A stretch of DNA of 64,000 bases, from contig NZ_JADPQH010000001.1 in assembly GCF_019173455.1 (NCBI RefSeq), positions 186,001 to 250,000 of the forward strand, written 5' to 3'. Made by a program: the position numbers and the translations under genes. This document shows, piece after piece, positions 45,105-55,709 of the stretch (the first letter of the stretch is position 1; each line of letters opens with the position of its first letter). The DNA is from Nesterenkonia sp. Act20. Its GTDB lineage: Bacteria > Actinomycetota > Actinomycetes > Actinomycetales > Micrococcaceae. Below the pieces are notes generated by a model, which worked only from the letters and a program-made list of their open reading frames with translations, was not told where the DNA came from and did no database searches.

Positions 45105-47672
45105 TCACTCGGCGGTGGACGGATTCAGCGTCTCGGGACTCGGAGCGACGGCGTCCACGGCGCGTTCCAGCGGGACGCCCGAGGCGTCACGGCGGGCCAT
45201 CTCCGAGGGAAGATTCCGCGCAGTGCCGTTCTTCGCGGCGCCCAGAGCGGGACCGAGGCCTGCCCAGCCCAGCCGAAGGTGATCCTCTCCCCGCATGAAC
45301 CGGTGGGAGCGCACGCCCGCGGTGCCGCGACCCTTGGCCGGGAACTCCGCCAGGTCGGTGAGCTTGATGCTCCCCGACTCGAACCCTTCCAGGGGGGTGT
45401 CTCCGGCGGCCAGGGTGACCACCAGGGCATTGGAGCTTGCTGGCTGGGCTGAATCGACGGCGTCGTCGTCTTCTGTCGTCTCCGCGAAGGCGTGCGCAGG
45501 GACCACGGAGAAGCCGATGACCGCATCCCCCTCGGCGAGCTTGATGCCCAGCATGCCGGCGGCGGTGCGCCCCTGGGCCCGGACGAGTCCGGCCTCGAAG
45601 TGCAGCAGCTGCGCTCCTGCGGTGATGAAGCAGAGGTGATCGGCGTCGTCCTCGGCCACTGCGGCGCTGACGACACGATCCTGGGTGCGTCCCTCGCCCT
45701 TGAGCGAGATGACCTCCCAGTCGTCCCGATTGAGCGGGTACTCCGGGTTCACGCGCTTGACCCGCCCCTGCGCGGTGCCCAGGGCGATGACTGCGTCCAG
45801 TGGGACGAAGGCGAGCAGCTCCTCGTTCTTCTCCAGGTGCAGGAACTCCTTCGCCTTGACGCCGTGGGTCAGGTTCACCGCACCGGAGGACATCTCGATC
45901 GCCGGCATGTCCATCACCGGCACCCGGACCATGCGACCAGTGGAGGTGACTGCGCCGATCTCTCCGCGCGCCGTGGTGGATACGGCGGAGGTCAGCGCAT
46001 CGTGCCGGGCGCGCCGGGAGGGATGGACCAGCGTGCTGCGATTCGTGGTTCGCGCCAACTGACCCGAGGTGGAGAGCACGGCCCAGCAGGGGGCATCCGG
46101 GATCTGCAGGCTGGTGGAGCCGGCGGCCGGACCGGCTTCTGCCGGCGCAGCTGCTGCGGCGGGGGCTGCCTCTGCGTCGAGCAGCTCGGTGCGTCGGTCG
46201 TCGCCGTACTTGGCGGCCACCTCGTCCAGCTCTTCGGCGACCAGGCTGCGCAGACGCTGTTCAGACCCGAGGATGGCCTGGAGCTCGGCGATCTCCGCCT
46301 CCAGGCGCTCCTTCTCCTGTTCGAGCTCCAGCGCCGAGTAGCGGGTGAGCTGGCGCAGCCGCAGCTCAAGGATGTGATCGGCCTGGGCCTGGGTGAGTTC
46401 GAAGATCTGCATCAGCCGCTGGCGCGCAGCGCCGGTGTCGTCTGCGGCACGGATGATCTGGATGACCTCGTCGATGTCCAGGATCGCGATGAGCAGGCCC
46501 TTGACCAGGTGCAGGCGGTCCTCACGCTTGCGCAGCCGGTAGGCGCTGCGCCGCCGGACCACGTCCAGACGGTGGTCCACGTAGACCTGGAGCATCTCCA
46601 GCAGACCCAGCGTGCGGGGCTGGCCGTTGACCAGGGCCACGTTGTTGATGCCGAAGGAATCCTCCAGCGGCGTCTGCTTATAGAGCTGCGCGAGCACCGC
46701 CTGCGGGTTGAAGCCCGCCTTGAGCTCGATGATCATCCGCAGCCCGTGCTTGCGGTCGGTCAGATCCAGAACATCGGAGATGCCGGTGAGCTTCTTCGCC
46801 TGGACGGCGTCCTTGATCTTCTCGATGACCTTCTCGGGGCCGACCATGTACGGCAGCTGGGTCACCACGATCCCGGTCTTGCGCGCCGACACCTGCTCGA
46901 TGGAGACCTTGGCCCGGGTCTTGAAGGAGCCGCGCCCGGTGCGGTAGGCGTCGGCGATCCCGTCCAATCCCACGATCCGCCCGCCGGAGGGCAGGTCAGG
47001 GCCCGGGATGTGGACCATGAGGTCTTCCACCGTGGCCGCGGGGTGCAGAATCAGGTGCTTGGCACCGTTGATGACCTCGCGCATATTGTGCGGAGCCATG
47101 TTCGTCGCCATGCCGACGGCGATCCCCGATGCTCCGTTGACGAGCAGATTCGGGAACGCGCTGGGGAGCACGCCGGGCTGGGTGAGCTGGTTGTCGTAGT
47201 TCGGCTCGAAATCCACGACGTCTTCATCGAGATCTGCAGTCATCGACAGCGCCGCAGCGGTCATCCGCGCCTCGGTGTAGCGGGGGGCCGCCGGGCCGTC
47301 GTCGAGGGAGCCGAAGTTGCCGTGTCCATCGACCAGCGGCAGGCGCAGCGCGAAGGGCTGCGCCATGCGCACCAGCGCATCATAGATCGCGGCGTCGCCG
47401 TGGGGATGCAGCTTGCCCATGACCTCACCGACCACGCGTGCGGACTTGACGTGGCCCTTCTCGGGCCGCAGGCCCATGTCCGACATCATGTACAGGATCC
47501 TGCGCTGCACGGGCTTGAGCCCGTCCCGGGCGTCGGGCAGGGCGCGCGAATAGATCACCGAGTAGGCGTACTCCAGGAAGGAGGTCTCCATCTCCGCAGA
47601 GACGTCGATGTCGATGATGTTCTTCTCCGGCGTCACCGGGGGAGTCTCGGCGCTCTTGGATTGGCGGGCCAT
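45105..47672 (-). CDS. parC: DNA topoisomerase IV / gyrase-like subunit A
   Basis: Type IIA topoisomerase A subunit (855 aa). The active-site Tyr is Tyr132 in [10 protein letters not shown]; the quinolone-interaction region is [17 protein letters not shown] (89-105); the GGRIVGLDG and C-terminal beta-pinwheel repeats ([20 protein letters not shown]) are present. A ParC assignment over GyrA is favoured because gyrA normally lies next to gyrB near dnaA, and no gyrB/parE partner is here. ATG 47672 has no clear ribosome binding site. An Ala/Pro-rich linker lies between the coiled-coil and pinwheel domains. Confidence 0.87.
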   Translation of the reverse strand: MARQSKSAETPPVTPEKNIIDIDVSAEMETSFLEYAYSVIYSRALPDARDGLKPVQRRILYMMSDMGLRPEKGHVKSARVVGEVMGKLHPHGDAAIYDALVRMAQPFALRLPLVDGHGNFGSLDDGPAAPRYTEARMTAAALSMTADLDEDVVDFEPNYDNQLTQPGVLPSAFPNLLVNGASGIAVGMATNMAPHNMREVINGAKHLILHPAATVEDLMVHIPGPDLPSGGRIVGLDGIADAYRTGRGSFKTRAKVSIEQVSARKTGIVVTQLPYMVGPEKVIEKIKDAVQAKKLTGISDVLDLTDRKHGLRMIIELKAGFNPQAVLAQLYKQTPLEDSFGINNVALVNGQPRTLGLLEMLQVYVDHRLDVVRRRSAYRLRKREDRLHLVKGLLIAILDIDEVIQIIRAADDTGAARQRLMQIFELTQAQADHILELRLRQLTRYSALELEQEKERLEAEIAELQAILGSEQRLRSLVAEELDEVAAKYGDDRRTELLDAEAAPAAAAAPAEAGPAAGSTSLQIPDAPCWAVLSTSGQLARTTNRSTLVHPSRRARHDALTSAVSTTARGEIGAVTSTGRMVRVPVMDMPAIEMSSGAVNLTHGVKAKEFLHLEKNEELLAFVPLDAVIALGTAQGRVKRVNPEYPLNRDDWEVISLKGEGRTQDRVVSAAVAEDDADHLCFITAGAQLLHFEAGLVRAQGRTAAGMLGIKLAEGDAVIGFSVVPAHAFAETTEDDDAVDSAQPASSNALVVTLAAGDTPLEGFESGSIKLTDLAEFPAKGRGTAGVRSHRFMRGEDHLRLGWAGLGPALGAAKNGTARNLPSEMARRDASGVPLERAVDAVAPSPETLNPSTAE

Positions 47673-47750
47673 AGCGGGGGAGCTGATCCTGTTTCTGTCG
47701 GAGGGCAGGTGCCTGCCAGAGGGCAGTATCCATTGCAGTGACGTGATGGT

Positions 47751-47756
47751 TAGTCT
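47751..47756 (+). promoter_or_regulatory. -10 element of leaderless promoter for the GNAT/ACS fusion
   Basis: TAGTCT, 7 nt before the ATG at 47764, with no Shine-Dalgarno sequence. Confidence 0.45.
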
Positions 47757-47763
47757 TGATCCT

Positions 47764-50499
47764 ATGGGCGAGTCACCTCGAACCGGCGGATATCCGGCGC
47801 ACTGGGAAGCAGATGTCGTGCTGCGTGATGGGGCCGCGGCGCATCTTCGACCGATCAGTCCCCAGGACTCCGAACGGCTGCAGCGCATGCATGCGGCGCA
47901 GTCCGACTCCTCAATCTACCTGCGATACTTCACCTTCAAGTCTGCACTGACCGAGAAGGAGCTCATCCGCTTCACCCAGGTCGATCACGTGGACCGCGTC
48001 GCAATGGTGATCCTGCTCGATGAGGAGATCATCGGGGTCGGCGGATTCGACCGGATCGAGGGCACCAGCGAGGCAGAGGTCTCCTTCAACATCTCGGACA
48101 AGCACCAGGGCCGAGGACTGGGATCGGTGCTGCTGGAGCACCTGGCGGCCGCAGGGCGCGAACGCGGGCTTGAACGCTTCTCCGCGGAGGTGCTGCCGGA
48201 GAACCGCAAGATGCTCACCGTCTTCTCCGAGGCGGGATATGAGACCCAGCGCCGCTTCGAGGACGGCGTGGTCATGCTCGAGTTCCCCATCGACCCTACG
48301 GAGAAGTCCCGAGCGGTGATGGAGGCGCGGGAACACCGCGCCGAGTCGCGCAGCGTGGCCGAGCTGCTGGCGCCGGAGCAGGTGGCCGTCATCGGCGCTT
48401 CTCGTGAATACGGGTCGGTGGGATACCACCTGGTCCAGAACCTCATCGAGAGTCACTTCACCGGTGGGGTCCACTCGGTCAACCCTGAGGCCTTCGAGGT
48501 CGGGGGAGTGGAGGCCTCCGCCTCATTGGCCCATATCAAGCAGCAGATCGATCTCGCCGTGGTCGCGGTGCCGGCCGAGCAGCTGGCCGAGGTCGTCGCC
48601 GACTGTGGTCGCAACGGCGTCAAGGGGATTCTCGTGGTCACCGCACCCGAACTGGGAGCTCCGGCTGAGGGGCCCGATCATCGACCGTTGGACCAGCGTG
48701 AGCTGGTGCGACTGGCGCGGCGCTGGGGGATGCGCCTGATCGGGCCCGCGTCGGTGGGTCTGATGAACACCGATCCGGATGTCTCGCTGAACGCCTCGCT
48801 CTCACCCACCATGCCGCTGCGCGGCGGGGTGGGACTGTTCAGCCAGTCGGCATCGATCGGGGTCTCGCTCTTCGCCCAGGCCAATCGGCGAGAGCTCGGC
48901 CTCTCCTCGGTGATCTCCGCCGGCAACCGGGCGGATCTCTCCGGCAATGACGCGATGCAGTACTTCGAGGATGATGACTCCACCCGCGCGGTCGGGGTCT
49001 ACCTCGAGAGCTTCGGCAATCCGCGCAAGTTCTCCCGAATCGCCCGGCGGCTCTCGCGGACCAAGCCTGTGGTGGTCGCCAAGTCAGACGTGATGGGTCG
49101 CAGTCTGCCTCCGGGTCATGAGGTGCGCACCACGCGCGCCCCGATGGGGGCCGTGGACTCGATGCTGGAGCACTCCGGGGTGATTCAGGTGGGCAATCAT
49201 GACTCGCTCATGGACGTGCTGCAGGTGCTGGCGACCCAGCCGCTGCCCGGGGGTGATCGGATCGGGATCCTGTCGAATTCTCCGTCCATGGGAAGGATCC
49301 TGGCCGATACGGCCGACACGCTCGGACTGACGGCGGTCCGCGTCGTCGGGGATCTGGACCTCGATCTGCCCCGTGCGGCCGCCGACGCCGCGTTGGCAGG
49401 GGCGCTCGAGGAGCTCTTCACCGCCGAGGACATCGACGCCGTCGCGCTGTGTCTGCAGCCGGCCGTGACCGGCGAGCACTATGACCACAGCAGGCTCATC
49501 TCACAGACCGCCCGGCAGCACACCAAGCCGATGGTGGCGTCCTGGATCGGGGTGCTCGACGCGGGCGTGCCGCTGAACCATATCGGCAACGCCGCTCCGG
49601 TGATCGAGGACGGATCGCTGCAGCAGGGGTTCCCCGTGTTCTCCTCGCCCGAGCGGTCCCTGGTGGCCCTGGCCAAGATCGTGCGCTACCAGCGGTGGCG
49701 CTCTGCGGGCATCGGTGAGGCCTACGTGCCCAAGGGCCTGGAGGGAACCGCCGCTTCGCGACGCGGGGACGAGCTGCTGGACGGCTGGCTCGACGGGGTC
49801 CAGGGCGCCCAGCTTGAATCGCTGGACGCGGATCGCTGTGCGGAGCTGCTCGGGGTCTACGGCATCTCGATGCTGCGCTCTGTGGCGTTCTCCACCGAGG
49901 CCGAAGCGCTGGCGGCAGCCGAACAGCTGGGCTATCCGGTGGCGGTGAAGTCCACGAACACCTATCTGCGACACCGACTCGACCTGGGCGGGGTCCAGCT
50001 GAACATCGAGGACCCCGAGGGTCTGCGCCGCGCGATCGCAGAGATGCGTCATGTGCTCGCTGACTATGCTGCCGCCGGCCTGGAGCTGCAGTCGATGGCA
50101 CCGGCTGGTCAGGGCTGCGTGGTCCGGGCCATCGAGGATCCGCTGATGGGCCCGGTCGTGTCCTTCGGGCTCTCCGGGGACGCCGTGGAGCTGCTCGACG
50201 ACTGGGCGCACGCGGTTCCCCCGCTGACGGATCAGGACCTGCGCGGCCTCGTGCGTCGTCCGCGCGCCGCTCAGCGGCTCTTCGGGTACAAGGGCGTTCC
50301 TGCGGTGGACATCGCGGGACTGGAGGACACTCTGCAGCGGGTGGCCATGCTCAAGGACAACCACCCGCAGGTGGCGTCCCTGCAGCTGACTCCGGTGCTG
50401 GCCTCACCGGCGGGCGTTCAGGTGCTGCATGCGGCGATCGAGATCGCGAACCCGGAGCAGCGCACGGATTCCGCCCGTCGAGCGATCAGCCGATACTGA
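47764..50499 (+). CDS. Bifunctional GNAT acetyltransferase / NDP-forming acyl-CoA synthetase-like protein (Pat type)
   Basis: 911-aa fusion. An N-terminal GNAT domain (about 15-180) has the acetyl-CoA loop QGRGLG (115-120); then a CoA-binding Rossmann domain ([14 protein letters not shown]), a succinyl-CoA-ligase-like domain and a C-terminal ATP-grasp domain ([19 protein letters not shown]). This set resembles Pat/YfiQ lysine acetyltransferases, though there the GNAT domain is C-terminal; the order GNAT-first is common in actinobacteria. It may acetylate metabolic enzymes such as acetyl-CoA synthetase. ATG 47764 fits a leaderless promoter; ATG 47746 is an alternative. Divergent from parC. Confidence 0.85.
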   Translation: MGESPRTGGYPAHWEADVVLRDGAAAHLRPISPQDSERLQRMHAAQSDSSIYLRYFTFKSALTEKELIRFTQVDHVDRVAMVILLDEEIIGVGGFDRIEGTSEAEVSFNISDKHQGRGLGSVLLEHLAAAGRERGLERFSAEVLPENRKMLTVFSEAGYETQRRFEDGVVMLEFPIDPTEKSRAVMEAREHRAESRSVAELLAPEQVAVIGASREYGSVGYHLVQNLIESHFTGGVHSVNPEAFEVGGVEASASLAHIKQQIDLAVVAVPAEQLAEVVADCGRNGVKGILVVTAPELGAPAEGPDHRPLDQRELVRLARRWGMRLIGPASVGLMNTDPDVSLNASLSPTMPLRGGVGLFSQSASIGVSLFAQANRRELGLSSVISAGNRADLSGNDAMQYFEDDDSTRAVGVYLESFGNPRKFSRIARRLSRTKPVVVAKSDVMGRSLPPGHEVRTTRAPMGAVDSMLEHSGVIQVGNHDSLMDVLQVLATQPLPGGDRIGILSNSPSMGRILADTADTLGLTAVRVVGDLDLDLPRAAADAALAGALEELFTAEDIDAVALCLQPAVTGEHYDHSRLISQTARQHTKPMVASWIGVLDAGVPLNHIGNAAPVIEDGSLQQGFPVFSSPERSLVALAKIVRYQRWRSAGIGEAYVPKGLEGTAASRRGDELLDGWLDGVQGAQLESLDADRCAELLGVYGISMLRSVAFSTEAEALAAAEQLGYPVAVKSTNTYLRHRLDLGGVQLNIEDPEGLRRAIAEMRHVLADYAAAGLELQSMAPAGQGCVVRAIEDPLMGPVVSFGLSGDAVELLDDWAHAVPPLTDQDLRGLVRRPRAAQRLFGYKGVPAVDIAGLEDTLQRVAMLKDNHPQVASLQLTPVLASPAGVQVLHAAIEIANPEQRTDSARRAISRY

Positions 50500-50507
50500 C
50501 CCTTCCT

Positions 50508-50565
50508 CCTGGGCAGTTGAGTGATCCGGTAGCTATGTCGGGACGGGATCACTCATCTGCCCAGG
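50508..50565. repeat. Long palindrome, left element flanking the AbiEi-like pseudogene
   Basis: Arms CCTGGGCAGTTGAGTGATCC (50508-50527) and its complement (50546-50565) pair at 19 of 20 positions around an 18-nt loop. The 3' arm contains the stop codon of the pseudogene. It can also end transcription from both convergent genes. The 57-nt core matches the element at 51816-51872 at about 42 of 57 positions, by hand alignment. Confidence 0.8.
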
Positions 50566-51745
50566 GGGAGCGGCGCGGCTGGCCGTCTGCGCGGGAGCTA
50601 CTGCGCGGGACCCCTGCTCGCAGCAGCCTCTTCGTCAGGATGTCCGGGGTGCTCAGATCCGCCCAGCCCCAGCGAACCACCTTCCGGCCGGTCCGACGCA
50701 GCGCGTCCTCACGCAGCTTTTCGGCATAGTGCACCTCCTTGGCGGTCCGGCCTTCGAGCATCGTCTCGTCGAAGTACTTGCCGCGACCGTCGAACTCGCC
50801 GACGATCCGGCGCGGCGCATGACCTGAGCGGCCCGGGAGCGTCCATTCGAAGTCGACGCGCTCCTCCCCGAGGTCTGTGGCGACCCGCACCTGCAGAGCG
50901 GGTGGCACGAACCCCTGTTCGTGAATGAGGGCGCGTGAGACGGACTCGCCTGGGCTCTCCGCGGCGCCGTCGGCGAAAACCAGGGCGGCCCTCCATCGCG
51001 CCGTCAGCCGCTGGGAGAGGAAGTCCTCGCCCCAGGTCAGGGGTTCGCTGCTGCTGGGCAAGTGTCCCGATGCGCGTCGCCCGAGAAGCGCATCGAGAAC
51101 CGCCACGGCGTTGCGGAAGGCCATGCGCGAGACGGTGTCCGGCAGAGCCAGCTCCACCGGTTCCGCCCGATAGCCCTGAGCCGGACCGTTGACGGATCCC
51201 AGCGCCGTCATGGGGACGCGCACCTGCGTGGCGACACCGGCGTCCCCGCGCTGAGCCTTGCGCAGGCCCGCGCGCGTCATGCCGTGCGGGAGCACGGGCT
51301 CGATGCGCCGGGTCGGAAGGTTCAGCAGGACGGCCGCGCTGACGTCGTCGTGGGGATGGCCCGCGCGGTAGCCGAGGAGCCAGCTGTCCCGTGACGTGGT
51401 TCCGGTCATGGACCCGCGTCGGCTGATGCCGACGAGGCTGGGATCCGTGGTCCGCAGGATGACGTGCTGCGGCACTTCGGCGAGCGGAAATCCATGCAGC
51501 AGGAGGGCAGATTAGCGGCAGAAGAGTGCGCCCGGCAGACGCCGGGCCATCGCGGCGAGCGCGATCTCGGCGCGCACCCAGGACGGGGAGCGGACCCAGG
51601 CGGCAGCCTCAACATAGACCCCGCGGCGGACCCGCAGGAGCTGCCCGGACGCGACAAGGGCGGAGAGTCGCGTGGCGCTGTGCAGATCATCCGGCTGCCA
51701 GCAGGAGCGCAGGAGCTCGATGGGGGCGCGGGAGTCGTCGGTCAT
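50549..51745 (-). pseudogene. AbiEi-like antitoxin-domain / PD-(D/E)XK-like protein, interrupted by a stop
   Basis: A single frame (about 398 aa if intact) carries an AbiEi-type winged-helix N-terminus (LHSATRLSALVASGQLLRV then RRGVYVEA) and a C-terminal segment resembling DUF559-type nuclease folds (ESVSRALIHEQGF, VDFEW, VGEFDGRGKYF, VVRWGWADL). An in-frame TAA at 51512-51514 interrupts ...GALFCR-stop-SALLLHGF...; GAA (Glu) is the likely original codon. Reinitiation could begin at GTG 51475. Proteins of this type are widespread in Micrococcales, with function unproven. Both gene ends meet related palindromes. Confidence 0.82.
51512..51514 (-). other. Premature TAA codon in the AbiEi-like gene
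   Basis: The same reading frame continues with family-like sequence on both sides. One substitution (GAA to TAA) would explain it. No indel is needed. Confidence 0.8.
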
Positions 51746-51814
51746 GGCTCCACGGTCGCGCAACGCGCGAGACGGGACCAGCCCGCCTGGAGAACTGTGA
51801 ATGACCGCATTCTT

Positions 51815-51872
51815 CCCGGGCGGTTGAGCATTCCGGCGGATACGTTGGTACCGGAGAACTCAACTGCCCAGG
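51815..51872. repeat. Long palindrome, right element flanking the AbiEi-like pseudogene
   Basis: 22-nt arms (51815-51836 and 51851-51872) pairing at 17 positions, loop 14 nt, in the 137-nt gap between the oleD stop and the pseudogene start. The 3' arm CTCAACTGCCCAGG is the exact complement of the left element's outer arm. It may also terminate the ole operon. Confidence 0.75.
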
Positions 51873-51882
51873 AGGGGAGGGG

Positions 51883-52905
51883 TCAGAGGACGCTTCCGGT
51901 GCGCTGGATGTGCTCGCGCAGCCTCTCCAGGCCCTCATCGATGCTGATCCGCGGCGTCCAGTCCAGCGCCTGCTGGGTGGCGCGCTGGTCGAACCAGTGC
52001 GCGGTGGAGAGCTGCTCGGCGAGGAACTTCGTCATCGGCGGCTCATCGGTCCGCGGACCGGCGACCCTCTCACTGAGCGCCCAGAGGCGTTCGACGACGG
52101 CGCCGGCCCCCTTCGCGAGTCCAGGAGCCAGGCGCAGTCGAGGCGCGGGCGCGCCCCCTGCGGCGGCGATCCCGGTGATGAGCTCGCCGATGGGGCGTGG
52201 CTCGCCGTTGGTGAGCACCAGGCGCTGCCCGGCGATCCGCGGCAGCCGGCGCAGCCCCGCGAGGAAGGCGTCCACGGCGTTGTCGATGAAGAGGGTGTCG
52301 ACCAGCGCGGCTCCGGAGCCCAGGATCGGCATGCGTCCCGAACGGGCCCGCTCGATGATGCGGCTGGTGAGCTGTCCATCGCCCGGGCCCCAGACCAGAT
52401 GCGGTCGCAGGACCAGGACATTGAACCCGCTCGCGCCGCGGGCCTCGGCGATCAGCTCGGCTTCGGCCTTGGTCTGCGCGTAGCTTCCCACCGCGCGGCG
52501 GGGGTCCGCGGGGCCTGCTTCGGCCCCGATCAGAGAGGCCCCGGCGTGAGCCACCGAGGGGGACGAGACATGCAGGAAATCGGTCACACCGCTGGCCTGC
52601 GCCGCGTCCAGGAGTCGCTGGGTCCCGCGCACGTTGACCTCGACGAAGTCCTCGTGCGCTCCGGAGACCGAGACCTTCGCCGCCATATGAACCACCGCGT
52701 CCTGACCCTGCGTGGCCCGCGCCACCGCGGCAGGATCAGCCAGTGAACCGCGGATTTCTCGAACGCCCTCCAGCGCCGAGGCGCTGCGCTGCAGCACGCT
52801 GACGGCGTAGCCCTCCGCGACCAGTCGCTGCGCCACGCTGCGCCCGAGCAGGCCGGAGGCCCCGGTGACCAGGACCCGGGCGCCGGGCTCGATGCAGCGG
52901 GTCAC
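51883..52905 (-). CDS. oleD: OleD, 2-alkyl-3-ketoacid reductase of olefin synthesis
   Basis: NAD(P)H-dependent extended SDR (340 aa) that reduces the 2-alkyl-3-ketoacid made by OleA to the 2-alkyl-3-hydroxyacid. The cofactor motif TGASGLLG is at 14-21; catalytic Ser114/115, Tyr142 and Lys146 are in HVSSPSV and SYAQTK. The GTG at 52905 overlaps the oleBC stop (GTGA), so it is co-translated. Assignment rests on the fold plus the oleA-oleBC-oleD order known from Micrococcus. Confidence 0.9.
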   Translation of the reverse strand: MTRCIEPGARVLVTGASGLLGRSVAQRLVAEGYAVSVLQRSASALEGVREIRGSLADPAAVARATQGQDAVVHMAAKVSVSGAHEDFVEVNVRGTQRLLDAAQASGVTDFLHVSSPSVAHAGASLIGAEAGPADPRRAVGSYAQTKAEAELIAEARGASGFNVLVLRPHLVWGPGDGQLTSRIIERARSGRMPILGSGAALVDTLFIDNAVDAFLAGLRRLPRIAGQRLVLTNGEPRPIGELITGIAAAGGAPAPRLRLAPGLAKGAGAVVERLWALSERVAGPRTDEPPMTKFLAEQLSTAHWFDQRATQQALDWTPRISIDEGLERLREHIQRTGSVL

Positions 52906-55709
52906 GGGGCGCCGACCTTCTCCCCGGCGAGCACACGCTCGGCCCAGGCCGCGAGACCGGTGCGGTCGATCTTGGAATTGTGCCGCACATCGGTGGGAAG
53001 CTCATCGAGCACCAGCACCGCGGCGACCTGGATTTCCGGGACGGCCGCTCGCACCCTGGCGGCGAAGGAGACCTCCGCCACGGGGGATCGTCCCTCGCGG
53101 AGGGCGGCCCGCTCAGATTCGGACTCAGACTCGGGCTCGACGATCACCACGACTGCCTGGGTGCCGCGTGGTCCCACCGGAACGGCGGCGCTTCGGGCGA
53201 CCTCGGGCAGCGCATCCACCGGAGTCTCCACGGTGCCGGGACCGATCGGGCCCGCCGCCGTGGTGAGGACATGCTGCAGGCGCCCTTCGATCCAGAGCCT
53301 GGAGTCGGCGTCGAAGTGACCGATGTCGTTGGTGCGGTGCCAGAGCAGCCCGTCGTGGGTGTCGCGGCGCGAGATCCGGTCGGTGAACCAGAGCCGGTCG
53401 TAGCCGGCCTTCAGATGAGCGGCCGAGACGACGATCTCCCCGAGCACGCCTTCGGCATCAGCAGGCTCGACCAGCACCTCGGCGGGAACGCCGACGGAGT
53501 CCAGCGGCGCCAGGGCGAACCGGACCCCGTCGACCGCCGAGCCTACGCAGACCCCGGACTGGGCCGTGGTCATCGCGTCGAGCACGCCACGGCGTTCGAT
53601 GTCTGCCTGGAGCAGTCCCTCGGTCATGCCATAGGGGGTGTGGATCTCGGCGGCCGGGAAGATGTCTTGGACCGCGTTCAGCAGGTCCGGATGCACCGGC
53701 GCGCCGGCTGAGAGCACCAGGGAGATCCTCCCGAGTGCTCGGCGCTGCAGCGCGGAGAGTCCCGCGGCAGTGGCGACCACATTGCGCAGCGCCGCCGGTG
53801 AGCCGAAGAACATGCTGGCTTCGCCGGCCAGGGCCGCGTCGGCCACCGCCGTCGCGGTCAATGTGGCGGGCTTCGTCACCGACATCTCCGGAGTGACTGA
53901 GGTCGCGCCGATGGCGGGTCCCAGGAGCGCGAACGGGGCGAAGCCCGCGATCAGCGATGCACCGGGTCGGATGTCGAACTGCTCGACCAGCAGCGCGACC
54001 AGGGCGCCGAGACGCTCGTGGGTGTAGACCACGCCCTTGGCAGGCCCGGTGGATCCAGAGGTGAACAGCACCGCGGCCGGGTCCTCGGCGGCAGGATGCG
54101 GCTCGTTCTCCAGGGACTCACCCTCATGGCGGCTCAGCAGGGACTCTACTGAGGCCACGGTGCCCAGCAGCCGCTCTCGACGGGCGGTGAGCCTCTGGGC
54201 GCTGATCCGCCGGCCCGGCCAGCCGAGGCTGCGCGCCAGGGTGAGTCCGGGCTGGGCTCCGATGATCCAGTCGGGACGGGCGCTGCGCACTGCGCGGGTC
54301 ATTCCGCGCACGCCCAGGCCGGCGTCGGCCACCACTGCCACGGCGCCTAAGCGCAGACAGGCGTAGAGGATCACGGTCAGCGTGTTTCCGGGCTGGACCA
54401 GCAGCGAGACGCGATCACCGCGACGGACACCGGTGGCGCGCAGGCCGACCGCGAGTGCATCCACCTGCCGGGCGAGTTGCTCCCAGCTCAGCGCCCGGTT
54501 GCCGGTGGCGGCGTCCTCGGCGGTGCTCCACGGCTCGGCCTCGGCGGTCATATCGACGACGGCGGCATCCCGGCGCCGCGCGGAGGTGCTCAGCGAGGTG
54601 AGCTGCTCGTGCAGACCCAGGATCGTTCCGGCGGGCTCCGGGCTGCGCTGGCTGCCCCGCCCCGGAATCGCAGCAGGGCCCTGCCCGAAGTGGTCCTCGA
54701 GCCAGGTGAACAGCGGGGCGGCGATGTCGCGGTCCTCCACGAGCATGTGCCCGGCGCCCTCGAAGCGGTGCAGGTCGGCGTGCGGGACGCGGGCCTGCAG
54801 ATCGGCGAGGTAGCGGTCCTGGAAGACCGGGTCCTTGGGTCCCCACAGCAGCAGCGTGGGCTTGTCCCATTCGCTCAGCCCGGCCGAGATCTCCTGAAGC
54901 GCTGCGCGTGATCCGTGGGAGCTCAGCGCAGGGATGTCGGCCACGAAGCCTCCGATGCCCCCGCGTCCGCTCCGCGAGGTGTAGGGGGCGCGATAGGCCT
55001 CGCGCACCGCTGCCGGCAGCGTCTCCTCGGCAAGGCCGAGCGTGACGCGCAGGAAGGCGTCTGTGGTGACCGTGGCGGCGGGGAGCGCCGCCGGCGCCAT
55101 CGCGGCGCGCAGGGCGGCAGGCACCGGCTCGGCGATGGGATGATCCACGGCGGTGTTCAAGGTGATGGCGGCATCGACCTGTCCGCGCTGACGCACAGCC
55201 CAGCCCAACGAGATCACCCCGCCCCAGTCATGGCCCAGTGTGACCAGAGTGGAGGTGTCGACTTCGAGCGCGTCCATCAGCGCGTCGAGGTCTCCCAGGC
55301 GCGTCTGCAGCTGACGGTAGCTGGGTGCATCGGGCGCCGGTGCCACGGGATGGGCCAGTCGTTCGGAGAATCCCATGTCGAGCTGATCCGGTGCGATGAC
55401 CCGCCAGGCGGAGCCCTCGGCGGCACGCTCGAGCGAGGCCGAGAGCACAGAGCGCCACAGATAGGACCAGGTGGGGTTGCCGTGCACGGCGAGGATCGTC
55501 CCGGTGGGGGTGATCCCGAGGGCAGCCAGTGCCGGCCCGGTGTCCAGGACGTGAAAGGTCCGTGCGCCGTCGTCGGTCTTGGCTCTCACCAGACGCGACC
55601 ACTGCGGATCGAGCCCCGGAAAGGCCAGACCCGCGTCGGGAGCATGGTCGGCGGGCAGCCGTGCGGGCGCGGCCTCGATGGGGGAGAAGCGGCGGCGCAG
55701 ACTCACCAT
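52902..55709 (-). CDS. oleBC: OleBC fusion: beta-lactone decarboxylase plus beta-lactone synthetase
   Basis: 935-aa fusion. The N-terminal about 380 residues form an alpha/beta hydrolase of the haloalkane-dehalogenase type (HGNPTWSYLWR at 76-86; nucleophile Asp161 in LGHDWGG; His in GAGHMLVED) corresponding to OleB, which releases CO2 from the beta-lactone to give a cis-alkene. The C-terminal part is an adenylate-forming enzyme (LFTSGSTGPAKGVVYTH, PYGMTEG, WHRTNDIG) corresponding to OleC, which makes the beta-lactone from the hydroxyacid. Fusion of oleB and oleC is the actinobacterial form. ATG 55709 has GGAG upstream and overlaps the oleA stop. Confidence 0.93.
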   Translation of the reverse strand: MVSLRRRFSPIEAAPARLPADHAPDAGLAFPGLDPQWSRLVRAKTDDGARTFHVLDTGPALAALGITPTGTILAVHGNPTWSYLWRSVLSASLERAAEGSAWRVIAPDQLDMGFSERLAHPVAPAPDAPSYRQLQTRLGDLDALMDALEVDTSTLVTLGHDWGGVISLGWAVRQRGQVDAAITLNTAVDHPIAEPVPAALRAAMAPAALPAATVTTDAFLRVTLGLAEETLPAAVREAYRAPYTSRSGRGGIGGFVADIPALSSHGSRAALQEISAGLSEWDKPTLLLWGPKDPVFQDRYLADLQARVPHADLHRFEGAGHMLVEDRDIAAPLFTWLEDHFGQGPAAIPGRGSQRSPEPAGTILGLHEQLTSLSTSARRRDAAVVDMTAEAEPWSTAEDAATGNRALSWEQLARQVDALAVGLRATGVRRGDRVSLLVQPGNTLTVILYACLRLGAVAVVADAGLGVRGMTRAVRSARPDWIIGAQPGLTLARSLGWPGRRISAQRLTARRERLLGTVASVESLLSRHEGESLENEPHPAAEDPAAVLFTSGSTGPAKGVVYTHERLGALVALLVEQFDIRPGASLIAGFAPFALLGPAIGATSVTPEMSVTKPATLTATAVADAALAGEASMFFGSPAALRNVVATAAGLSALQRRALGRISLVLSAGAPVHPDLLNAVQDIFPAAEIHTPYGMTEGLLQADIERRGVLDAMTTAQSGVCVGSAVDGVRFALAPLDSVGVPAEVLVEPADAEGVLGEIVVSAAHLKAGYDRLWFTDRISRRDTHDGLLWHRTNDIGHFDADSRLWIEGRLQHVLTTAAGPIGPGTVETPVDALPEVARSAAVPVGPRGTQAVVVIVEPESESESERAALREGRSPVAEVSFAARVRAAVPEIQVAAVLVLDELPTDVRHNSKIDRTGLAAWAERVLAGEKVGAP

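Noticed and set aside
45492-47741. 749-aa open frame antisense to parC
   Set aside because: Shadow of the GC-rich parC gene; no domain or start signal.
50549-51475. Independent 308-aa gene from GTG 51475
   Set aside because: The N-terminal continuation in the same frame upstream of the TAA carries the family's winged-helix domain, so it is the back half of one broken gene.
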